Below, piece by piece: positions 54,671 to 64,000 of a DNA stretch of 64,000 bases. A model generated the notes under the pieces. That model ran no database searches, was not told where the DNA came from, and was given only the letters and a program-made list of their open reading frames with translations. This DNA comes from Portulaca oleracea (taxonomy: Eukaryota; Streptophyta; Magnoliopsida; Caryophyllales; Portulacaceae). Where the stretch lies: contig CM055870.1 of assembly GCA_029582165.1 (NCBI GenBank), forward strand, positions 2,753,332 to 2,817,331, in the 5' to 3' direction. Positions within the stretch are counted from its first letter, which is position 1, and every line of letters starts with the position of its first letter. The translations under genes and the position numbers were made by a program.

Positions 54671-54969
54671 TAGCGCTGGCAAAAATCCGGGTCCGGGTAA
54701 ATCCGGGTCGAACAAATTCGGACAATGTCAAAATTCGGACGAGAAATTGATGTCCGGACCCGGTTTTATTTCGGGTCAAACCGGGTCGGACAATTCGGAC
54801 GAAACTAAAATCGGGTTCGGACAATAGAAAAAAGAGAAATTTTATGTCCGAATATTCGGTCAATTCGGACAATATAAAAATTCGGACGTAAAATTTATGT
54901 CCAAACCCAGCTTTTTTCCGGGTCGGACAATTCGGGTAATCCGGGTCGGACAAAATTTTGCCAGCTCTA
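54671..54969. mobile_element. hAT-type MITE with 8-bp target duplication
   Basis: 299 bp with terminal inverted repeats TAGCGCTGGCAAAA and TAGAGCTGGCAAAA, flanked by identical AGCCCTGG (54663-54670 and 54970-54977). The 8-bp duplication and TAG..GGC termini fit the hAT superfamily. The interior is made of repeated ATTCGGACAAT and CCGGGTC motifs. Confidence 0.88.
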
Positions 54970-55670
54970 AGCCCTGGTCATTTTGAAGAGTCAGCATTTC
55001 CACAGTTGATAAATCATAATCATAATAGCAAGTTTTAAAAATATAAACGAGCAACAAATTCAGAAGTAGGGGGTGTGCATATTTTAGTATGGACCAGAGG
55101 AAACAAACCCTAACACTAATATTTTATAGACAAGCAACAAATTTAGATATAATAAAGCACTAATTTTAATTAAATTGATCATTGGTTAGAGTTTTGCATT
55201 AGTATTTTACCCTAGCACTAATATTTTATGGTTCTATATATAATGTGTGTCTATGGCTTCACAAATAATGAAACAAATATCCACGAATCATGAAACAATA
55301 AAAAATCACGATTTAAAATGGAATTCGTATTAAGGCCTTCATTTTTTTATTTCATTTATATTGTCTACGCATGTTGAACATTATATACGTGACAAAACAG
55401 TGAAACACACTCCTAGTCTGCTATTATATTACAATAACAATGATAGTCAGTTCATTAGTCACCATATACAAAACATTAGTACTCAACAAACATTGTAATA
55501 AAAGTGCAAAACATCAACGTGCATTGCAATGGAGCATCAAAACAATCAAACTTGGGTAGTAAAGCATCAAAACCAAACCTGACCAAATGTTATGGAAAAG
55601 GGGATTAAAGTCTTACAAAAAAAATTATTAAAAAGAAAATCATATTCCTACCATGATGTTCTAAATGAAA

Positions 55671-55766
55671 AGAAAAGTGAGCTTGATAGGTCTTTGTGTG
55701 AAATTTCAAATGATTTGCCATTTGTTTTACATTAATCACACAACTATCTATCAAGCTCACTTTTCT
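55671..55766. other. Long near-perfect hairpin (pre-miRNA-like or fold-back)
   Basis: AGAAAAGTGAGCTTGATAG (55671-55689) is perfectly complementary to 55748-55766. After a 4-base mismatch, TTGTGTGA pairs again, giving a stem of about 30 bp with a loop of about 35 nt. Either strand could fold. No transcript evidence. Confidence 0.5.
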
Positions 55767-56073
55767 CCTCATTGTTTAGAGTTTCATTCTCTTTTGTGCA
55801 CGGTGCACTTCATACTTGAAAGTGCATTGACATCCATTACATTTGTAGGCTCATCGCTAGAGTTTGCGCTAGTGAAACTAATGCTATATTATTCAAAAAC
55901 AAAATACTAGAAACCTATTTGCATTTTTTCATGGAAATACGCTTCAAAAGGGTTGAATGACTTAATTTCATTGATAAAACAGTGCATACCATTTTGAGCT
56001 AAAATAACAATGCCCTTAGACGCTTCCTTCAACCAAATTATCTCACAAAAATCATTGGATTACATGTGAATAA

Positions 56074-56279
56074 CGCACCGTTCTTTTGTGCGTTAACGCA
56101 CCCAAACGCAACGCAAAATCAATAAAACCTAACGCATGACAAACGCAAGATAACGCAACTTATCACAATCTACTATTCACTTCTACTCACCTTTTTATTA
56201 TTTCCTACCGCAATCCAACGCAACCCAAACGCAACTTATCGAAATGCAAACGCAACGCAACGCACAAAAGAACAATGCC
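56074..56279. mobile_element. Harbinger/Tourist-like MITE, AACGCA-rich
   Basis: 206 bp. Termini CGCACCGTTCTTTTGTGCGTT and, in complement, GGCATTGTTCTTTTGTGCGTT, flanked by TAA (56071-56073 and 56280-56282). The interior carries many AACGCA units. Termini resemble the element at 41929 (..TGTTCTTTT). Confidence 0.75.
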
Positions 56280-56374
56280 TAAAAGAATAAGCAACTTTGT
56301 TCCCCTTTCTTCAAACATTCACATCAATCATTAAAAGTACAATCCGAAGTTTTGACTTTAATTAATGACCATTG

Positions 56375-56640
56375 CTAGACTATACTTTCAAGGGAAGTTA
56401 CTCTTGATCTTCTTGTGGTGTTGAAGTAATCTTCTTTTATCTGTAGATCATGATATCCCGCTTCCCACGTCTTCTTTGCACCATATAAGCAAATTCCGGT
56501 CCCCATCTCTTCCACTGATGGAAAACCCTTATATTGAAGTACTTCAGGCTCCAACTGATAATATCTGACCATCTATTTCCCGATTAACAAACCTCCAACA
56601 CTTCCATAATCCCCAATTACGGAGGCGTCGACATAATTAA
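56375..56640 (-). pseudogene. Decayed coding fragment, family not recognised
   Basis: Minus-strand frame VDASVIGDYGSVGGLLIGK, then a TAG, then MVRYYQLEPEVLQYKGF, EEMGTGICLYGAKKTWEAG and YHDLQIKEDYF to a stop at 56375. Codon use looks coding on both sides of the internal stop. VDAS..GDYGSVGGLL recalls LINE RNase H starts, but the rest does not. Probably a pseudogene piece. Confidence 0.35.
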
Positions 56641-57480
56641 AAGGTGTATAAATATAGAATTTAAAAGTTAAAAAATCAATATAAATAAAAATGTTATAAA
56701 AGTGTACAAACACAAAATTTAGAAGTCATATTATGTAATGTAATACCCCGGTGATGTGGTTAAAGTGCGGTTTAAAATGATTGAAATGACTACTTATATC
56801 ACCAAGGTGCAACTTCTTTTATGGTAGCTCATCCGTTTGGAATTTCTCAGTTAAGCGTGTTTGATTCGGAGTAGTCAAAGAATTTGTGACCTCTTGGAAA
56901 GTTTTCCCAGACAGCGTGTCAGCAATGATGAAATACGCTGAGTGGATTGAGGCACAACGAGGACGTTGTGTGCTTAAGTGGGGGTGATTTGTGGGGCCAA
57001 TAATCGATTTTTTAAGCCGTTATCAGTAATGTCCGCGGTCCGGGAAGGGCCGGGGCATTACATATAAAGAATATTAAATATAAAATATTAATATATGACA
57101 AATAAACATATAAAAATATATATTTTTGTATTAGTAGAAGTATGTGTGTTTGAAAATATGTAATAAATTGGCATTTGGTCAACATATATATCATGCTTCT
57201 AGGAGCATCTGCTCTCACAACTAATATTTAGCAAAATTATATATAAAAGAAGTAATATAGAATAAAAAAATGTTTGAGATGTGTATTAATATTGAATTTG
57301 GAAATCATATGCATAATAATAAATGATTATAAAGAAATAAAACTAGTTAAAAATATATAAATATAGAACTTAGAAATTTTTCCATAAAAAAAAAGAACTT
57401 AGAAATTTTAAATATAAAATTAAAAATATTTTAAAAGTATATAAACATAAAATCTTAATCTTAAATATAAAAAGCGTACG
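56638..57480. repeat. AT-rich degenerate tandem repeat hosting the Cassandra LTR
   Basis: Motifs like AAATATAGAATTTAGAAGT, AATATAAATAAAAATG and TTATAAAAGTGTATAAACA recur on both sides of 56739-57062. No unit boundary is clean. Confidence 0.4.
56739..57062 (+). mobile_element. Cassandra TRIM solo LTR with 5S rRNA-like promoter
   Basis: 324 bp beginning TGTAATACCCCGG and ending CCGGGGCATTACA, i.e. TG..CA ends with terminal inverted repeats. Inside, from about 56808 to 56925, is a 5S rRNA-like sequence: CTCAGTTAAGCGTGTTTGAT with the A-box AGTTAAGCGTG, GAGTAGT, and the C-box-like TGACCTCTTGGAAAGTTTTC. A conserved 5S segment in a short LTR is the hallmark of Cassandra. Flanks TGTAA and TATAA could be a duplication with one mismatch. 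No second LTR or internal domain nearby, so a solo LTR. Confidence 0.85.
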
Positions 57481-58243
57481 AATAAGCTGCTTCCGTGGCA
57501 TTCCAACCAAAAAAATCATTGCAAGAAAACAACTGTTGATCGCCTTCCTCATTTGCTGACACACAGCTACACAGGAGAAGGAAGAAAGAAAGAGAGGAAA
57601 GTGAGGGCAGCATGTAATTGTAAACGCTCAATTTGACGTTGAATAATTCCCAAACCCTAGTCAGATTCTCTTTGATTCCATTCAAATATTATTATTTGAC
57701 GAATTCACTGCGACATTCTTAATTCAAGCTCTAAGTCGAATTGTCAGCGATTACACTTCTCTCGTTGGTCATCTGATTAATATACAGGATTATTACATCG
57801 TAGATGCAATTTTTTAATCATCATATGCCGTCATTCTGAAGCATATTCGCATTTTTTCAAAGGTTTGATCGGTGTTCAGATGAAGATGTCAAGTTTCTGG
57901 TACACATTGTCATTTTTCTTCGAAGTTTAGGGTTCGGAATTTTGGCTAATTGTAGCATCTTTGGTTCGGAGAATCGATTTCCGGTGCATTTGGTTTGAAT
58001 TTCGCGTAGTTCTTTGGTGAAATTTGAAGCTGCATGCTGAAAAGTGTGATCATGAATTGATGATGGTTTGAGGTAGAATGATGATGATGGTTTACAGAGT
58101 TTGTAAAGTTGACAGACAGTGATGGTTTGCGTGAATTTCGAGTGTGTATGGGGCTATCTATTCACTTGTTGAGGTTTAGGGTTAGACATTGTTGGAAACC
58201 TTCAAATGGGTAGTTGTTCAAGACGCTGGATTCTTATGCTTAA

Positions 58244-61200
58244 ATGGCTGATACATATCAGAGTGGTCCTTCTGAGAGGGACATTGAGCAGGTAATTGGA
58301 TTTATGCTCAATATTATTATCTGTTTTGTTTTGTTTGTGTGTTTGTTTAGTGAAAAGTGTGAGGCATAGCTTTTCGTGTTTACAATGAGGTTTTCTGTAA
58401 TGTACTAGTACACAATTTGGATTGCTGGAAAATATTGCTTTTTATTAGCTTAGATTGTAACGTACTAGATTAAAGACTGTTCAAAGTTCTTTGTGCAATG
58501 GAGTAATATGAACAATTTTAAAATCTTGGGTCAATTGGAACCTGGGTAAACTACACACAGCCTGTTTTACAGTTGGACTTTTGGATTTGACTTTGCATTT
58601 TGTGCTTTTTTCTGTACCATAGAGTATTTAAAATCCACACTTCCCAAAACTTTTTTTTCTGTATCATAGATGTAACAATTGCAAACTTACTGTTGGATTC
58701 TGGACTCCGGAGGGTTTAGTTTCCTGGACTTCAAACTTACTGCTTTGAACCATGACTTTGAATATATCTGTCTAAACGTGGGTGGAAAGTTTGGGGCTGT
58801 CGGCAGAATGTTTTGACGTGTTATACTGTGGATGGCATAGATATATGTAGTGAAAGTCTGAAGCTCTTGAACTGATTTTATTATGCAACCCAAAATTTGA
58901 AATGAAATAATTTCCTCTCTATATGCTGAATTAGAATAATTTCAGGCTGTCACAGCATTGAAGAAAGGCTCAACTTTGCTGAAGTATGGGTGAGTAGGGA
59001 AACCAAAGTTTTGCCCATTTCGGCTTTCTAATGTAAGTTGTTCTTCACTTTAATGTTATATGAAGATGAGAATGTCTTACTGAATTTCTCTCTTTTGCAG
59101 TGATCTAGTGTTTCAAATAGTGTCTAATAGTAAATGTCACCTGATAGCAGCGGCGGATCTAAGTCTTCTGATTAGGGATGACCACTACACTATTATATTC
59201 ATCGGATCCACATAAATTCCATAATTTTTATCCCAAATTGTACTGAATTTTTTTTACCGGTGGCCGTGGCCACCCCTAGCTTACACCGGGATCTGCCGGA
59301 AACCTATCTATGAAAAAAATTGGATAGATAGACAGGCACTTAGGTTGCATTTAAGGTTTAGTGCTAATAGATTACTACTTTGGAGGCAATAGTTTCCTGT
59401 AACTGCGGACTGCTAACCCTTGCAGAGTGATTGTTGTCCAATACAATCCACTTGCATTGTGTTCGCCCTTCCTCAATCTCTACTGTATTTAGTGTCAAAT
59501 GTCATTAGATCATCTGAAAGTACCATTCATCAAATTTGGCTTAGTAAAAAATTTATTAGTATTTTTTAAAAGAACCTATATATTAGTGTAATAAAACACA
59601 TCTTATTTCATTCAACTGAACAAACTCTGGTAAAGGATATGAAAGGAATGAAATTTTTTGAAAAAAAGTTAAGCTTTTACATTTGCAGAAAAAGGAAGAA
59701 AATTGGGTTGAGCTATCCAAATTTGAAAAATGCCCTTTTCCTTAGCTTTTCTTAGTTTGTACAGGTTTTGCATGCATTTCAATGTGTTGTAGGCAAAAAA
59801 AAAAAAAAAGATCAAAATAATATTAATGGATATGATGGAATCATCTGATGAAACTAAACCAGTTACTACAAAATCAAATCTTTGAAAGCTCAAAACTGGT
59901 ACATCACTGCATGAAATTTCTGGACATGCTGCTGGTTATATGCATGGTGCATATTTAGTTAACATTTGGCCTTGTACTTTATGTAATCAGGATGAATCTA
60001 TGTTGATATGGTACTCTGGTAAGGAGGAAAAACAGCTCAAACTAAGTCAAGTTTCGAGGATTGTTCCGGGACAGCGAACTGTAAGTACAACCTTGAATCT
60101 ATGAGTGATTCGTGTAATGTATTAAGAATGTAAAAAAAGGAATAAAGGAACAACAATGACAACAACAAACTCCTAGGGGAAACACGCTTGAGCGGTCTGG
60201 GGCCACAAAAGAAAAGAAACCTGACCCCCCCCCCCCCCCAAAAAAAAAAAAAGAGTTTAGAGACAGTCTGTGATGCTATTGTTATGCTCAGTTCCAATTA
60301 TAGACTGGATGGATGGAAACAGAGACTATTGCATGGACTTTCCTAAGGTAGGGTTCATGTGAATGCCATCTTATTACTTCTTCCCATGAGTCTGGGCTGC
60401 AGTGTGGTTACTGGGCCACTACTATACCTCTAGGGATCTGAACGAGAAAGCTTAAGTTTCCAGTAATGTGCGAATGTGCAGTTTGGGAAGTGTAATTAAA
60501 GTAAACTAGCCAAACTAAATGAGCCCCATATTCGTACCACTCTCCCAACCCAGTAATTGTGGTTATGATGAGGCTCTCTTTGAGGATTTCAATCAAATAT
60601 AAGATGAATTATAAAGCTTCTATTTGATTTTGTCTTTGCTGTTATGTCCTTATTTACTATTTGTTCGAATCTTTTGCAAAACTTGATGGTCTCAATCATG
60701 TGATAAATACATGTTTCTGTCTTTCAGGTGATATTTCAGCGATTCCCCCGACCTGATAAGGAGTATCAATCATTTTCTCTTCTATATGGTGATAGATCTT
60801 TGGATGTGGTAAGTCTGCCTATAGAAACTAGGAACAAAAAGCTCTTACTGGATTGTGCTTACTACGGTTGTGGTCTGTGCATAGCTTTTGTGGTGGTCAC
60901 AGTCAGAAATATAACTGCATTTTATGCTTAATTGATTTCAGACATTAATTTTGCTGGAAGTACTTGGTTTATGACATGCTCGTGATCTTTGTTCTGGTTC
61001 TTTTGCAGATTTGCAAGGACAAAGACGAGGCTGAAATTTGGTTTGTTGCTCTCACTGCACTAATTTCTGGAGGTGGTTGGCGCAAGGGGAGAAATGAAGC
61101 AAGAGAGAGCAGTTCATCATCTGCGAATGGTTCACATGCGCAGAAGCTTCATCATTCACCTTCAACATTGGTCAGTGCCAGATAGATTCTGTATTTTGAA

Positions 61201-63406
61201 CAGTTGGTTCTCTTAACTAATCCTGCAGTTCTGATTTGCTTATTTTTCATTTCTGAACTATATTATATATTAGGATGCTGGAGATTTTCCTCATCAATTT
61301 CCTCATGGCATCTCGCCACCACGTAGATTGGGGAAGGCATTTTCGGACATGATGCTGTATACTGCAACCTCTGAAAACTATAATCAGGTTGAGTCCTCCG
61401 CTAGTCCTTTTAGTTTGCCATCAACTTCAGGCATTGATATCCCAACACAACGAAGTTCAACGTCGGATAATTTCCGGGCTAGTTTATCAAGCGTGGTAAG
61501 TTCATCAAGTCAAGGATCCTGTCCAGATGATTTCGATTCCTTGGGGGATGTTTTTATTTGGGGGGAGGGTGCTGGTGAAGGGTTCTTGGGTGGTGGTACT
61601 GTCAGAGTCAGTGATTCACTTATTAGCTCCAAGTTTGATGCTATCCTTCCAAAGACACTGGAATCAACAGTGGTCCTTGATGTTCACTATATAGCTTGTG
61701 GTGCCAGGCATGTAGCACTGATTACAAAGCAGGGGGATATCTTTAGTTGGGGGGAAGAGTCTGGAGGTAGGCTTGGTCATGGTGTAGAAGTTGATGTTTC
61801 TCATCCAAAGCTCATTGATGCTTTTAGGGGGATGAACATTGAACAAGTGGCATGTGGAGAGCATCACAGTTGTGCCATCACCACTTCTGGTGATCTTTTC
61901 ACCTGGGGCGATGGCACCTATAATTCTGGTATACTTGGACATGGCAGTTTGACTAGTCATTGGACTCCTAAAAGAGTATGTGGCCCTTTAGATGGAAAGC
62001 ATGTATCTTATGTCTCTTGTGGACCTTGGCATACTGCTGCTCTTTTATCAACTGGTCAGCTGTTCACATTTGGAGATGGGACTTTTGGCGCCCTAGGTCA
62101 TGGGGACCGCACTAGCTCTAGTTATCCTAGAGAAGTGGAGACCTTAAGAGGACTACGGACGCTAAGGGTTGCCTGTGGCGCGTGGCATACAGCTGCTATT
62201 GTTGATGTTATGGTAAATGAAGCAGCAACTGCTGCTTCATTTGAAAAAACTTTCATAGCCACAGGAAAGCTCTTTACCTGGGGTGTGGGGAGTAAGGGTC
62301 AGCTTGGACATGATAAAAAAGAAGCTTGGCTTGTACCTCAGCGCGTAGCAGCATTAGTGGATGTAGATTTATGCAAGGTAGCTTGTGGATATGAACTCAC
62401 TGTAGCACTCACAGCCTCTGGAAGAGTTTATACGATGGGTAGTCCCTCTTATGGACAACTGGGATGTCGGGAGACTAATGAAAGGACACCGGTTGTATGT
62501 GTCGAGGGTAATATTGTAGACAGTTTCATTGAAGATATTGCTTGTGGTTCTCATCATGTTGCTGCTTTAACTTCTAGGGGAGAGCTTTTTACGTGGGGGA
62601 AGGGCACAAATGGGCAATTAGGTCATGGGGATAATAGCCATAGAAATGAACCTACTTATGTTACCTTTATGAAAGATAAGCAAGTGAGAAGTGTAGCATG
62701 TGGATCCAACTTTACTGCAGCAGTATGCCCTCACAAATGGGTTGGGACCGACCATTCAGCATGCACTAGTTGTCATAACTTGTTTGGTTTCAGAAGGAAA
62801 CGGCACAACTGCTACAATTGTGGGCAGGTCTTCTGCAAGACGTGCAGCAGCCAGAAGTCTCTGAAGGCTGCTTTGGCTCCAAACACCGATAAGCCTTATC
62901 GAGTATGTGATGACTGTTTTGCGAAGCTAAAGAAAGCTGTGGAATCAGGTACTGTACGAGTTCCTAGACTTGGTAGTAAAAATGCGGTTCAGAAATCCAA
63001 TGAAGGAGCTGAAAAGGAGACAATGCCACCTAAGCTGTCTAGTTTTTCATTTGCTAGTTCAATGATAAGAACTGACAGTGGATTTTTTAAGGACACTGTG
63101 AAACTAAGAAGATTTGGCAGCGCTGTCGCTCCTATTTCAAATGAAAACTTTCAACCTGGAAGTGGTAACCAATCGAGTGCACCGACTCCTCTTTCTGGAC
63201 CCTCAAACAAACGTGTCTCAGCCTCTGCTCCAGAGTTCAGAATGATTCCTCGAGCAGTTTCCCTTGGTTCTCAATGGTGCGGTCCAGATAAGGCATCAAT
63301 ACCAATAGCTTCTCTCAGTGCTCCTACATGTACTCAAGTTCCTAGTACCAGCTCAAAACATACAGATGATGATCTTAGGCAAGAAGTCATTCTATTAAGA
63401 GGAGAG
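58244..63406 (+). CDS. PRAF: PRAF-type PH/RCC1/FYVE protein, 3'-partial, with in-frame TGA in exon 2
   Basis: Exons seen: 58244-58291, 58946-59032, 59991-60080, 60728-60808, 61009-61170 and 61274-63406, all in phase; later exons (coiled coil, BRX) lie beyond the window. PRAF proteins bind phosphoinositides and act with small GTPases. The PH domain spans exons 1-5 (ALKKGSTLLKYG, KPKFCPFRLSN, LKLSQVSRIVPGQRT, FQRFPRPDKEYQSFSLLYGD, ICKDKDEAEIWFVAL). Seven RCC1 repeats follow (GDIFSWGEESGGRLGHG, LFTWGDGT, LFTFGDGTFGALGHGD, LFTWGKGTNGQLGHGD), then a FYVE zinc finger (RRKRHNCYNCGQVFCKTC). Codon 32 (58991-58993) is TGA where family members have arginine (YG-R-R-GKPKF). Exon 2 is 87 bp with phase 0 at both ends, so skipping it would bypass the stop and keep the frame. 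Otherwise the frame is intact. Confidence 0.88.
59148..59303. repeat. Probable MITE in PRAF intron 2
   Basis: Left end AGCAGCGGCGGATCTAAGT, right end in complement CCGGCAGATCCCGGTGTAAG, weakly inverted. The GCGGCGGATC terminus resembles a common plant hAT-type MITE end. Confidence 0.35.
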
Positions 63407-64000
63407 GTGAGCCTTAAGCTGCATAGCTGCCATATTCTCGACATGTTTTCTCAATTCATATGCATGAGTGCATTCATATCATTATTTGTGCTTGTCCGTT
63501 TTCTTTGTCTAAAGTGAGGGAAATATAATTCAACAGAATGAGCAATAGGGAACACCATTTTGGCTCAGTCAATAAAACTACCTGTTTACGAAGCTAACTA
63601 CCTATTCATGTAGCAAATCATAGTTAGGCTAGTCATAGCTTATTTAGTAGCAGATAAGTTTAGGGGACTGCTGTTTAGCGAAGTAATTAAAAAATATGTC
63701 CAATTTGGTTTAGCTGTTGGATTAGTTGATAAATGCAAATAGACACAGAAGATATGTACAATTTGCTGAGCTGAAAATAATAGAAGATATTCTGAAACAA
63801 GCACACACACGTGCACACAGACATAGTCCCCTCGCCCCTCGGAAGTCAGGTAGTCATCCATTTGCAATCCTCTAGACCATGTCACTCCCACTAGGTCATG
63901 CCCGTGTAGAAGTGCTGAACATTCAACTGAGGCTTCGTGTCGGACTTATTACTTTTTTGAGAACATTTTCGGTTAGAAACGAAGGGCCTACTTGGATGAC
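63407..64000 (+). other. PRAF intron running off the window
   Basis: Begins with the donor GAG/GTGAGC. No further exon recognised before the right edge. Confidence 0.6.

Noticed and set aside
57461..57613. Minus-strand frame beginning MLPSLSSLSFFLLLCSCVSA, like a signal peptide
   Set aside because: Lies antisense in the probable PRAF leader, only about 50 codons, no homology recognised; noted but not supported.
60222..60253. C run followed by A run in PRAF intron 3
   Set aside because: Simple low-complexity tract with no associated element ends identified.
61664..62557. Antisense open frames over PRAF exon 6
   Set aside because: Shadows of the RCC1-repeat coding sequence.
1..64000. CRISPR arrays, operons, riboswitches, organellar insertions
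   Set aside because: No regularly spaced repeats of CRISPR type and no plastid or mitochondrial gene sequence seen; the genome is plant nuclear.

Overview
The window is a gene-rich stretch of a flowering-plant nuclear genome. Support: GT/AG introns, plant-only gene families (PMT/DUF248, PRAF, DUF616/MUCI70), plant-type snRNA promoters with an upstream sequence element (USE), a TTTAGGG telomere-type tract, and plant transposons (Harbinger/Tourist-like and hAT MITEs, a Cassandra LTR, a Pack-type element). Protein similarity points to a eudicot; I cannot name the species. All exon models below were built by hand from reading frame, splice consensus and remembered family sequences.

Protein-coding layout: PMT2-like methyltransferase (+, 535-2928); sphinganine C4-hydroxylase SBH (-, 4598-8114); HGH1 homolog (-, 9703-15037); UDP-rhamnose/UDP-galactose transporter (+, 31597-34401); Ran-binding MOG1 homolog (-, 35131-37679); cullin-3 (+, 38687-41543); HDHD3-like HAD protein (-, 43068-46011); MUCI70/DUF616 glycosyltransferase (-, 48422-52430); and a PRAF (PH-RCC1-FYVE) gene (+, from 58244, running off the right edge) with an in-frame TGA in exon 2.

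The most unusual part is 16.4-26.8 kb, a small-RNA gene array. It holds three U1 snRNA genes (+) each paired tail-to-tail with a U2 snRNA gene (-), a decayed fourth U1, two tRNA-Asn genes, one tRNA-Ile and a U6 snRNA gene. It grew by repeated segmental duplication. Some copies look intact (U1-2, U2-1, U2-3, U6, tRNA-Asn-2) and others damaged (U2-2 has lost half of a stem-loop; U1-3 has a weak promoter and a broken 3' stem; tRNA-Asn-1 has a broken T-stem). The array is bracketed by two copies of one promoter module (TATA, TGGGCC and TTAGGGTTT motifs), one driving HGH1 and one at 27.4 kb. An initiator tRNA-Met lies between MOG1 and CUL3.

The 53.2-57.7 kb region is a transposon graveyard between MUCI70 and PRAF. 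It contains a Pack-MULE-like element carrying a piece of a GT34 xylosyltransferase gene, a hAT MITE with a perfect 8-bp target duplication, a long perfect hairpin, a Harbinger-type MITE and a Cassandra solo LTR carrying a 5S-rRNA-like sequence.

The genes are a housekeeping mixture (cell wall and Golgi glycosylation, sphingolipid synthesis, translation-factor folding, nuclear transport, ubiquitination, splicing RNA supply) with no operon-like logic. No CRISPR array, prokaryotic or organellar gene, or intact autonomous transposon was seen.
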